This document shows positions 1-7,281 of a stretch of 10,909 nucleotides of DNA, in pieces. Position 1 is the stretch's first letter. The number at the start of each line of letters is the position of its first letter. A program made the translations under genes and the position numbers. The stretch lies in the NCBI GenBank assembly GCA_039819225.1, contig JBCBSN010000151.1, positions 1-10,909 on the forward strand, given 5' to 3'. The notes beneath the pieces were generated by a model. That model saw only the letters and a list, made by a program, of their open reading frames with translations, was not told the DNA's origin and did not search any database. The stretch comes from Ulvibacterium sp039819225. Lineage in GTDB: Bacteria > Bacteroidota > Bacteroidia > Flavobacteriales > Flavobacteriaceae.

Positions 1-1692
1 TCAGAGCAGGAAATCGTAAGACGGGAAAAGCTGGTCAAATTACGCAGTTTGGGCATTGACCCCTATCCCGCCGCCTTATACCCGGTAAGCACTACATCAA
101 AAGGAATAAAAGAGGATTTCCAGGAAGGGAAACAGGTAACGGTTTCCGGTCGTTTAATGTCCCGAAGAATTCAGGGAAAAGCTTCCTTTGCGGAGTTGCA
201 GGATAGTGCAGGCCGCGTGCAGCTCTATTTTAATAGGGACGAAATTTGTCCGGGGGAGGACAAGACCGCGTATAACGAAGTCTATAAAAAGTTGTTGGAT
301 ATTGGGGATATTATCGGGGTAGAAGGCGAATTATTTACGACCCAGGTAGGTGAAAAAACAGTGAAGGTAAAATCGTTTACGGTACTCAGCAAGGCATTGC
401 GTCCCCTACCCCTGCCCAAGAAGGATGCAGAGGGCAATCTGTACGACGAATTTAACGATCCCGAACTCCGTTACCGTCAGCGCTATGTGGACCTTGTGGT
501 AAATCCGGCGGTAAAGGAAACCTTTATAAAGCGTACCAAAATTACCAATAGCATTCGTGAATTTTTGAATTCAAAAGGATATCTAGAGGTAGAGACGCCT
601 ATTTTACAGCCCATTCCGGGCGGTGCCACGGCCAGGCCTTTCCTCACCCACCACAATGCGTTGGACATTCCGCTCTATCTGCGGATTGCCAATGAACTGT
701 ATTTAAAGCGATTGATCGTTGGGGGGTTCGATGGGGTATATGAGTTTGCCAAGGATTTTAGGAACGAGGGTATGGACCGTACCCACAATCCGGAATTTAC
801 CCAAATTGAACTTTATGTGGCCTACAAGGACTATAATTGGATGATGGGCCTCACCGAGCAATTGCTGGAAAAAGTGGCCTTGGATGCCAATGGGAGCACC
901 CGGGCAAAAATAGACGAACAGGAAATAGACTTCAAGGCCCCTTACGCCAGGGTTCCCATTTTAGGGGCAATACAGACCCATACGGGATATGATGTAGCCG
1001 GCATGGACGAAAATCAGCTCCGGGAAGTAGCCCAAAAATTGAATATTGAGGTGGATGAGACCATGGGCGTAGGAAAGTTGATCGACGAAATCTTTGGGGA
1101 AACCTGTGAGCACCATTACGTGCAACCTACGTTCATCACGGATTATCCCAAGGAAATGAGTCCCTTGACCAAGGAGCACCGATCCAACCCGGCCTTGACG
1201 GAACGTTTTGAACTGTTGGTCAATGGAAAGGAAATTGCGAATGCATACTCGGAGTTGAACGATCCTATCGATCAAAGGGAACGCTTTGAGGAGCAATTGC
1301 GCCTATCCGAAAAAGGCGATGATGAAGCCATGTTCATCGACCAGGATTTTTTACGGGCCCTTGAATATGGCATGCCCCCCACTTCTGGGATCGGGATCGG
1401 GATAGATCGCCTAGTAATGCTACTTACCAACAATTCGTCTATCCAAGAGGTCCTTTTCTTTCCCCAGATGCGGCCGGAGCGGCGAGTCGCCGCCGACGTT
1501 TTATCCAATGAAGATGCGAAAAAAGTATTCGCCATCTTGAAAAAAGTAGAAAAACTCCCTTTGAGCGACTTAAAGACCCAAGCCGGACTTTCCAACAAAA
1601 AATGGGACAAGGCCATTAAAGAACTTACCAAAAACAAGGCAGCAAAAGTCCATAAACTGGAAGGACAATTGATTGTGGAAATAATCTCTTAA
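1..1692 (+). CDS. lysS: Lysyl-tRNA synthetase, class II (5' end cut by window)
   Basis: Charges tRNA-Lys with lysine in the cytoplasm. The frame is open from base 1 and the visible 563 residues lack only the first few codons, since the opening residues SEQEIVRREKL are near the usual N-terminus. An OB-fold anticodon-binding domain (about residues 45-125; VTVSGRLMSRRIQGKASF) precedes the class II catalytic core. Motif 1 region is GYLEVETPILQP, motif 2 is FRNEGMDRTHNPEF (from residue 253), and motif 3 is GIGIGIDRLVML (arginine at residue 470). After the core comes an extra tail of about 65 residues (KVFAILKKVEKLPLSDLK onward, with GLSNKKWDKAIKELTK), which I associate with flavobacterial LysRS and not with the shorter enzyme of E. 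coli. The reading frame is intact and ends in TAA at 1690-1692. The identification is secure; the true start lies upstream of the window. Confidence 0.97.
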   Translation, partial: SEQEIVRREKLVKLRSLGIDPYPAALYPVSTTSKGIKEDFQEGKQVTVSGRLMSRRIQGKASFAELQDSAGRVQLYFNRDEICPGEDKTAYNEVYKKLLDIGDIIGVEGELFTTQVGEKTVKVKSFTVLSKALRPLPLPKKDAEGNLYDEFNDPELRYRQRYVDLVVNPAVKETFIKRTKITNSIREFLNSKGYLEVETPILQPIPGGATARPFLTHHNALDIPLYLRIANELYLKRLIVGGFDGVYEFAKDFRNEGMDRTHNPEFTQIELYVAYKDYNWMMGLTEQLLEKVALDANGSTRAKIDEQEIDFKAPYARVPILGAIQTHTGYDVAGMDENQLREVAQKLNIEVDETMGVGKLIDEIFGETCEHHYVQPTFITDYPKEMSPLTKEHRSNPALTERFELLVNGKEIANAYSELNDPIDQRERFEEQLRLSEKGDDEAMFIDQDFLRALEYGMPPTSGIGIGIDRLVMLLTNNSSIQEVLFFPQMRPERRVAADVLSNEDAKKVFAILKKVEKLPLSDLKTQAGLSNKKWDKAIKELTKNKAAKVHKLEGQLIVEIIS

Positions 1693-2006
1693 TCCATAAA
1701 TCCCCATTTGGTCTTGTTTTTCATTTAGTAAAATTGCACTTTGTTGCATTACTTTTCAAGGACAAAGTTTCCAAAAGTCCTTATCTTTAGGATTACCAAG
1801 AGGTTGTGCCCCATTTCCGACGGATACCCTATAGGATAGGTCGCAACAGGAAAGCTTTTTTAATAGCCGTACAGTATAATCATCTATGTCTTTACTGGCA
1901 TTGTCCATGTGTTTATTAAATATTAGTCGTTATTATTGAAGAGCTTGGACGCTAAGGATTTCGTTTCCGCTAACAGTGGCCAAGAGGAAAAACTACCATA
2001 GTTGTC
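1693..2006. other. 314-base spacer between lysS and the cytochrome/DUF1553 gene
   Basis: No convincing gene is seen here. A weak bulged hairpin at 1728-1752 (GTAA..TGCA / TGCA..TTAC) is followed by CTTTTC and could be a poor lysS terminator. TATCTTTAG at 1782-1790 resembles the flavobacterial -7 element TAnnTTTG, but I see no matching TTTG at the expected upstream distance, and it is over 200 bases from the next start. CCTATAGG near 1830 is a short perfect palindrome. TATAAT occurs at 1875-1880 without a recognisable -35. The promoter of the downstream operon presumably lies here, but its position is not fixed by the sequence. Confidence 0.4.
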
Positions 2007-4742
2007 ATGGGAAAATGTATTTTTCAAAGAATCCGATATGTAGGGACGGCCTGTACCATCATCTTGATGTGCGCCTGCCAATCCTCGGATCCCGTGGATT
2101 TTAGCACCCAAATAAAACCCATCTTAAACGATAAATGCATCACCTGCCATGGCGGAGTCAAAAAAAATGGGGGATTTAGCCTACTTTTTAAGGAGGAGGC
2201 CTTTGCGGTAACGGAATCCGGGAAACCGGCCATCATTCCCGGAAACGCCTCCGGAAGTGAATTCATTAAGCGATTGCACGAGGAAGACCCAGAACTCCGT
2301 ATGCCTTATGAAAAACCAAAACTATCGGATGAGGAAATAGACCTTCTGACACGTTGGGTGGACCAGGGTGCCCCCTGGGGCCAACATTGGGCCTATGTGT
2401 TACCAGAGAAGGTGAATGTTCCTGCCATTGAGGCACAAGCCGGGTTCGCCCCCGGACATACTTCCGATTTTATAAGGAACCCGATAGATAACTTTATTTT
2501 GGCCCGTTTGCAAAATGAGGGAATCCAGCCCAATGCCGTAGCCGAAAAAAACACTTTGGCCAGGCGCGTTGCCTTGGATATCACAGGATTGCCCCCTTCT
2601 AAAACATTTTTTTCATCTTTTGATAAAGGGGTACTGTCCTATGAGCAGTTGGTAGACAGCCTATTGCTGCAAAAGGCCTATGGTGAAAAATGGGCCAGTT
2701 GGTGGTTGGATATGGCCCGCTACGCGGATTCCAAAGGTTATGAAAAGGATATGGGGCGTGAAATCTGGGCGTATCGCGATTGGGTAATCCGGTCGTTGAA
2801 CGAGGATATGTCCTATGATCGGTTTACCACAGCACAATTGGCCGGAGATCTTTTACCTGAACCCTCCCTGGATCAGTTGATCGCTACGGCTTTCCACCGC
2901 AATACGATGAATAACGATGAGGGAGGTACCGATGATGAGGAGTTCCGAGTGGCAACAGTCATAGATAGGACAAATACCACCTTTGAAGTTTGGCAGAGTA
3001 CCACCATAGGTTGTGTACAATGCCATAGCCATCCCTATGATCCCTTTACACAAAAGGAGTATTTTAAGATAATGGCCTTTTTTAACAATACCCGGGACGA
3101 GGACACCCCTAATGAGTCCCCGATACTTAAGTTCTATTCCGCGGAACAAAAAGAAAAGGGAAACAGCGTAACCGCTTGGGCTAAAAAATATGGTAATGAT
3201 ACCTTGGCCATGGCCTATAGGAATTTTATTCGGTATAGGGAGCCCGTCTATAAATCCCATTTTTTTGAGGATTTTGTCAATGGGGCTTATGACGACCATG
3301 CCTCCGTGGTACTTTGGGACAAGGGTTCCTGTAAAATGCCGGATATCAAGACCCGTAATGCGGGTTTTATCTACCTGAATTTTAGCTCCCACTATGAAGG
3401 AACCAAAATTAGGATACGAAAAGGTCATAAGGAAGGTACCGTCCTAGCGGATTTCAAAGTAGGAAAAACCCAGGGAAACGTTACCCAAAGATTTCCGTTT
3501 AATAAAATAGATGAAAGAACGGATCTGTACATTGAGACTTACAATCCAGCGGCCCTGCCCAAGGCGGGAGTTCTTAATTTGTACTGGGTGGCTTTCTTGG
3601 AGGACCTTCCCGGTCAGGAAAAATCCGGTTACCGGGAAGTGGGGAAGAACTTTATGGAACTCTTGAACGCCCGCACCCCTTCGGTACCCATTATGGTGGA
3701 GAATCCGGAATATATGAAGCGGACCACCCAGGTCTTTGATCGCGGGAGTTGGCTTACCAAAACGGATACGGTACAAGCGGGTACCCCAAAGACCCTAAAT
3801 CCCTGGAACGAGGCATGGCCCAAGGATCGGTTGGGGCTTGCGCGATGGATCGTGGACAAAAACAATCCGTTAACGGCCAGAACTCTGGTAAACCGGGTAT
3901 GGCACCAGCTATTTGGGCTGGGGCTGGTACCCACCGTGGAGGATATCGGTTCCCAATCCGATGCCCCGTCCCATCCGGCACTTTTGGATTGGCTTGCCCT
4001 GCGTTTCATGAACGAGCACCAGTGGAGCATTAAATCCCTGGTGCGGGAAATTGTACTGTCCGGAACGTATCGGCAAAGTTCGGAAAGCAATCCGGAAATG
4101 TACCAGGTAGACCCCAAGAACGAACTCTACGCCAGAGGCCCACGACAACGTTTGGGCGCGGAACAAATCCGAGATCAGGCGTTGGCCGTTTCCGGTCTAC
4201 TAAGCCCTAAAATGTACGGCCCCGGAGTAATGCCTCCACAACCGGAGGGCGTTTGGCAGACCGTCTACAATGACCATCAATGGGTGGAAAGCAAAGGGGA
4301 AGATCGCTACCGAAGGGGGGTATATACCTATTTAAAACGGACCAGCCCCTATCCCTCATTTTTAACATTTGATGCAGGGAGCAGAGAAGTGTGCATGATA
4401 CGGCGCACGGTGACCAATACGCCTCTACAGGCCCTGGTTACCCTGAACGATCCGGTATACCTGGAAGCGGCCTATCATTTGGCCAAGAATAGTTTTAACG
4501 AGGACAACATCCCCCTTAGCATTGCCAAAAGTTACCAGGCCGCTACCTACAAAAGCATTAACCCCTCCACACGAGCTATCCTAAAACAGCTATATACGGA
4601 ATCATTGGAAGAATTAACGGAAAACCCCGCCGCCGTAAAGGAACTGCTCCATTTTGAGGAAAATCCCGGTCCGGAACTCGCTGCCATGACCATTGTTACC
4701 AACGCCATTATGAACCTGGACGAGTTTTTGACCAAAGCGTAA
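2007..4742 (+). CDS. Lipoprotein with planctomycete cytochrome c, DUF1549 and DUF1553 domains
   Basis: A 911-residue exported protein of the type often named 'PSD1 and planctomycete cytochrome C domain-containing protein'. The N-terminus is a lipoprotein signal with hydrophobic TIILMCAC; the likely lipidated cysteine is C24. A cytochrome c domain follows, with haem motif CITCH (44-48), candidate axial methionine M99 (RMPYEKPKLS) and a closing WVDQGAPW helix. DUF1549 spans about 158-365 (starts NPIDNFILARLQ) and contains GCVQCHSHPYDP, a second CxxCH at 336-340. Residues about 430-530 look like a beta-sandwich resembling CBM6 (FIYLNFSSHYEG...LYWVAFLED). DUF1553 runs from about 609 (LGLARWIVDKNNPLTARTLVNRVWH) to about 870. 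An in-frame stop at 1971-1973 limits upstream extension, so ATG 2007 is the preferred start. It is the first gene of the putative operon. The catalysed reaction is not known; an extracytoplasmic redox role is inferred from the haem motifs. Confidence 0.92.
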   Translation: MGKCIFQRIRYVGTACTIILMCACQSSDPVDFSTQIKPILNDKCITCHGGVKKNGGFSLLFKEEAFAVTESGKPAIIPGNASGSEFIKRLHEEDPELRMPYEKPKLSDEEIDLLTRWVDQGAPWGQHWAYVLPEKVNVPAIEAQAGFAPGHTSDFIRNPIDNFILARLQNEGIQPNAVAEKNTLARRVALDITGLPPSKTFFSSFDKGVLSYEQLVDSLLLQKAYGEKWASWWLDMARYADSKGYEKDMGREIWAYRDWVIRSLNEDMSYDRFTTAQLAGDLLPEPSLDQLIATAFHRNTMNNDEGGTDDEEFRVATVIDRTNTTFEVWQSTTIGCVQCHSHPYDPFTQKEYFKIMAFFNNTRDEDTPNESPILKFYSAEQKEKGNSVTAWAKKYGNDTLAMAYRNFIRYREPVYKSHFFEDFVNGAYDDHASVVLWDKGSCKMPDIKTRNAGFIYLNFSSHYEGTKIRIRKGHKEGTVLADFKVGKTQGNVTQRFPFNKIDERTDLYIETYNPAALPKAGVLNLYWVAFLEDLPGQEKSGYREVGKNFMELLNARTPSVPIMVENPEYMKRTTQVFDRGSWLTKTDTVQAGTPKTLNPWNEAWPKDRLGLARWIVDKNNPLTARTLVNRVWHQLFGLGLVPTVEDIGSQSDAPSHPALLDWLALRFMNEHQWSIKSLVREIVLSGTYRQSSESNPEMYQVDPKNELYARGPRQRLGAEQIRDQALAVSGLLSPKMYGPGVMPPQPEGVWQTVYNDHQWVESKGEDRYRRGVYTYLKRTSPYPSFLTFDAGSREVCMIRRTVTNTPLQALVTLNDPVYLEAAYHLAKNSFNEDNIPLSIAKSYQAATYKSINPSTRAILKQLYTESLEELTENPAAVKELLHFEENPGPELAAMTIVTNAIMNLDEFLTKA

Positions 4743-4743
4743 A

Positions 4744-4816
4744 TTAGATATAAGATGTTAGATACAAGACTTGAGAGAATAAGGAAGAATAGAAATGCTC
4801 CGCATCTAGCATCTTA
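4744..4816. repeat. Intergenic repeat element with tandem 12-mer and imperfect inverted arms
   Basis: Two near-identical 12-mers, TTAGATATAAGA (4744-4755) and TTAGATACAAGA (4758-4769), lie 14 bases apart with one mismatch. The arm TAAGATGTTAGATAC (4751-4765) pairs with GCATCTAGCATCTTA (4802-4816) at 13 of 15 positions, across 36 A/G-rich bases. The element fills most of the gap between the DUF1553 and DUF1501 genes. In RNA it could form a long hairpin. I recall similar TTAGATA-type low-complexity spacers in flavobacterial genomes, so a dispersed repeat is likely, but copy number cannot be judged from one window. Confidence 0.6.
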
Positions 4817-4829
4817 CTAAAAATAGCAC

Positions 4830-6341
4830 ATGAAAGATAGTATTATAAGGCTTATTAAGGAAAAACAAGAGCGCGAGGCACAGGCCAGGACGCGTAGGCA
4901 CTTTATAAAAAGCTGCACCCAGGGGATGGGCGGCCTGGCCCTAAGTTCCTTATTTATGGGCTGTGACCCCTTGGCCAAACCTTCCCAAAAACGCCAGGTT
5001 GCCTTCTCCGAGCGAGACCTTAACCCACTCTCTACCCTGGCACCACCCTATGGCCCCAAGGTAAAATCCGTTATTTATCTCCATATGGCAGGGGCACCTT
5101 CCCAACTGGAAATGTTCGACTACAAGCCCACCTTACATAAACTCCATGGCCAAGATTGCCCGCAGTCCCTTCTTGAGGGCAGAAAATTTGCCTTTATCAA
5201 GGGAACTCCCAAGTTAATGGGACCTCAGGCACAGTTTGCCCAAGAGGGGGAATCCGGCAACTGGGTATCCAATTTCCTGCCGCATTTTAAAAAAGTGGTG
5301 GACGAAGTGGCTTTCCTTAAGGCCGTACATACCGATCAATTTAATCATGGCCCAGCACAACTCTTTATGCATACGGGCAGTCCAAGGCTTGGCAGGCCCA
5401 GCATCGGGGCCTGGGCCACCTACGGCTTGGGCTCGGAAAATCAGAACCTTCCGGGTTTTGTGGTACTTACCTCCGGTGGAAATGCCCCAGATGCCGGAAA
5501 GAGTGTATGGGGCAGCGGTTTTCTGCCCTCGGTGTATCAGGGCGTACAATGCCGTTCCCAGGGAGACCCCGTTTTATACATAGAGGATCCGGAAGGCATC
5601 TCCCGGAACCTAAAGGGGCGCACTATTGAGGCCATTAATAAAATCAATAAAACGGAATATGCCCAATACGCCGATCCAGAGATCCTGGCACGTATCAATC
5701 AGTATGAAATGGCCTACCGCATGCAGATTGCCGTACCGGAGGTGATGAACATTAATGACGAACCGGAACATATTAGGCAAATGTACGGGGTAGCGCCCGG
5801 AAAGGAGTCCTTTGCAAACAATTGCCTGCTGGCACGCAAATTGGTGGAAGATGGCGTACGCTTCGTACAATTGTTCGATTGGGGTTGGGACACCCACGGC
5901 AATGTGCGGGAAGGTTCCATAGACTTGGGGCTGCGCAACAAATGTAGGGAGATAGACCGGCCTATGACGGCCCTTTTACTGGATCTGAAACAACGGGGGC
6001 TGTTGGACGATACCCTGGTGGTCTGGGGCGGGGAGTTTGGCCGTACGCCCATGCAGGAAAACCGCGGCAACAAAAAAATGGCCTATAAGGGCAGGGACCA
6101 TCACGGGGATGCCTTTACCATGTGGATGGCCGGTGGTGGGATCAAAAAAGGGGCCTCTCATGGAAAAACGGACGATATCGGGTTTTCCGGGATCGAGGGT
6201 CGAGTTTCCGTCCATGACGTCCATGCTACCATTTTACATCTTCTTGGTTTTGACCATGAGGAATTCACCTATGAATTCCAGGGCAGACATTTTAGGTTAA
6301 CGGATGTTGAAGGTGAAATTATCAAGGAAGTGTTGGCCTAA
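4830..6341 (+). CDS. DUF1501 family protein with Tat and lipoprotein signal
   Basis: A 503-residue protein of the DUF1501 family, distantly related to the sulfatase/alkaline phosphatase fold. The N-terminus carries a twin-arginine motif TRRHFIK (21-27), a hydrophobic stretch and LFMGC with C45 as candidate lipidated cysteine. This predicts Tat export of a folded, possibly metal-bound protein and then lipid anchoring. Family motifs appear in order: YLHMAGAPSQLEMFDYKP, GVRFVQLFDWGWDTHGN (D354, H356), VVWGGEFGRTP (E402, R405), GRDHHGDAF (D423, H424, H425), and VHDVHATILHLLG (H462, D463, H465). These Asp/His/Glu residues are plausible metal ligands by analogy with the superfamily. DUF1501 genes typically sit beside DUF1549/DUF1553 genes, as here. 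No standard Shine-Dalgarno precedes ATG 4830, which is usual in Bacteroidota. The substrate is unknown. Confidence 0.93.
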   Translation: MKDSIIRLIKEKQEREAQARTRRHFIKSCTQGMGGLALSSLFMGCDPLAKPSQKRQVAFSERDLNPLSTLAPPYGPKVKSVIYLHMAGAPSQLEMFDYKPTLHKLHGQDCPQSLLEGRKFAFIKGTPKLMGPQAQFAQEGESGNWVSNFLPHFKKVVDEVAFLKAVHTDQFNHGPAQLFMHTGSPRLGRPSIGAWATYGLGSENQNLPGFVVLTSGGNAPDAGKSVWGSGFLPSVYQGVQCRSQGDPVLYIEDPEGISRNLKGRTIEAINKINKTEYAQYADPEILARINQYEMAYRMQIAVPEVMNINDEPEHIRQMYGVAPGKESFANNCLLARKLVEDGVRFVQLFDWGWDTHGNVREGSIDLGLRNKCREIDRPMTALLLDLKQRGLLDDTLVVWGGEFGRTPMQENRGNKKMAYKGRDHHGDAFTMWMAGGGIKKGASHGKTDDIGFSGIEGRVSVHDVHATILHLLGFDHEEFTYEFQGRHFRLTDVEGEIIKEVLA

Positions 6342-6342
6342 A

Positions 6343-7272
6343 ATGGAAAAGCGTAAAAAGTCAAAAATCCAGAACGCGCCCAAATGCGGAAATGGTATTG
6401 GGATACTAGTGGTAGGTTTGCTTTTGCTCCCTACGTTTTACGGCAATGCCCAACATACCAACAAACTGTTGTTCTTCAACACGGACTGGGGCAGAACGGA
6501 TTCCTGGGACGTATTTTGTGAGCGCACCAAATCTGCCGGGTATGACGGCCTAGAGACTTGGTTGCCCCAAAATCAAAAAGAACAGAAAGAACTTAAGGCC
6601 GCTTTGGAAAAACACGGCCTCTTGGTGGGTTTTCTCAATGGAACCAACAGAGTATTGCCGTTCCAAGAGAGCCTTGCCAGGTATAGGGAACATTTAACCA
6701 AGCTGATTGCCTGGGAACCTTCCTACATCAATTGCCATACCGGCAGTGATTTTTTCACCTTTGAACAGAACAAGGCCTTTATTGAAATAGCCATAACGGC
6801 CTCCAAGGAATCCGGGATTCCTATCTATCATGAAACCCATCGCGGACGGTTTAGCTACAACCTCCCGGATACCAAAAAATACCTAAGTGCCGTTCCAGAG
6901 CTACAATTGACCTTGGATATCAGTCACTGGATGGTCGTCCATGAATCCTTATTAGAGGGACAGGGCGAAAATTTGGAGCTTGTACTGGAACGTACCGGAC
7001 ATATCCATGCACGGGTGGGCCATGCCGAGGGGCCTCAAGTAAACGACCCGGAAGCCCCGGAATGGAAAAAGGCCCTGGAACGCCATTTGGATATTTGGGA
7101 AAACACCATACACAAAAAACGGGAGAACAAAAGGGCATGTACCATTACCACGGAATTTGGCCCTCCGGATTATATGCCTACTTTGCCCTATAACCGTATG
7201 CCGGTATCCGACCAATGGAAGGCAAATGTTTTCATGATGAATGCGCTAAAAAAAAGAATTGGGGCCCACTAA
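6343..7272 (+). CDS. Secreted xylose-isomerase-like TIM barrel (sugar phosphate isomerase/epimerase family)
   Basis: A 309-residue protein of the AP endonuclease 2/xylose isomerase-like TIM barrel family. I chose ATG 6343, one base after the DUF1501 stop, because it gives a clean Sec signal: basic MEKRKKSKIQ, hydrophobic GILVVGLLLLPTFYG, and a likely cut after A36 (GNA/QHT). A start at 6304 in the same frame would overlap DUF1501 and place 13 extra residues before the signal. Barrel motifs include YDGLETWLP, INCHTGSDFF, IYHETHRGRFSYN, LTLDISHWMV, IHARVGHAEGPQ and TTEFGPPDYMP. Candidate metal ligands are E164, D192 or H195, H222 and E271, so the site looks intact. Family members isomerise, epimerise or otherwise rearrange sugars, usually in the cytoplasm; the export signal makes a periplasmic role likely. 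The substrate cannot be read from the sequence. Confidence 0.88.
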   Translation: MEKRKKSKIQNAPKCGNGIGILVVGLLLLPTFYGNAQHTNKLLFFNTDWGRTDSWDVFCERTKSAGYDGLETWLPQNQKEQKELKAALEKHGLLVGFLNGTNRVLPFQESLARYREHLTKLIAWEPSYINCHTGSDFFTFEQNKAFIEIAITASKESGIPIYHETHRGRFSYNLPDTKKYLSAVPELQLTLDISHWMVVHESLLEGQGENLELVLERTGHIHARVGHAEGPQVNDPEAPEWKKALERHLDIWENTIHKKRENKRACTITTEFGPPDYMPTLPYNRMPVSDQWKANVFMMNALKKRIGAH

Positions 7273-7281
7273 GCATAAGGC

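Noticed and set aside
1875..1880. TATAAT hexamer as a sigma-70 promoter
   Set aside because: No -35 partner is seen, and Bacteroidota promoters use a different consensus (TAnnTTTG), so the match is not meaningful.
1923..2111. Minus-strand 62-codon open frame overlapping the start of the DUF1553 gene
   Set aside because: No recognisable domain or signal, and it overlaps a well-supported gene start.
2853..3428. Long minus-strand open frame (191 codons) inside the DUF1549/DUF1553 gene
   Set aside because: It is antisense to a conserved domain-bearing frame and its product shows no family features.
6304..6342. Upstream ATG for the TIM-barrel gene, overlapping DUF1501
   Set aside because: ATG 6343 gives a standard signal peptide and normal one-base operon spacing; the earlier start adds an unlikely 13-residue extension.
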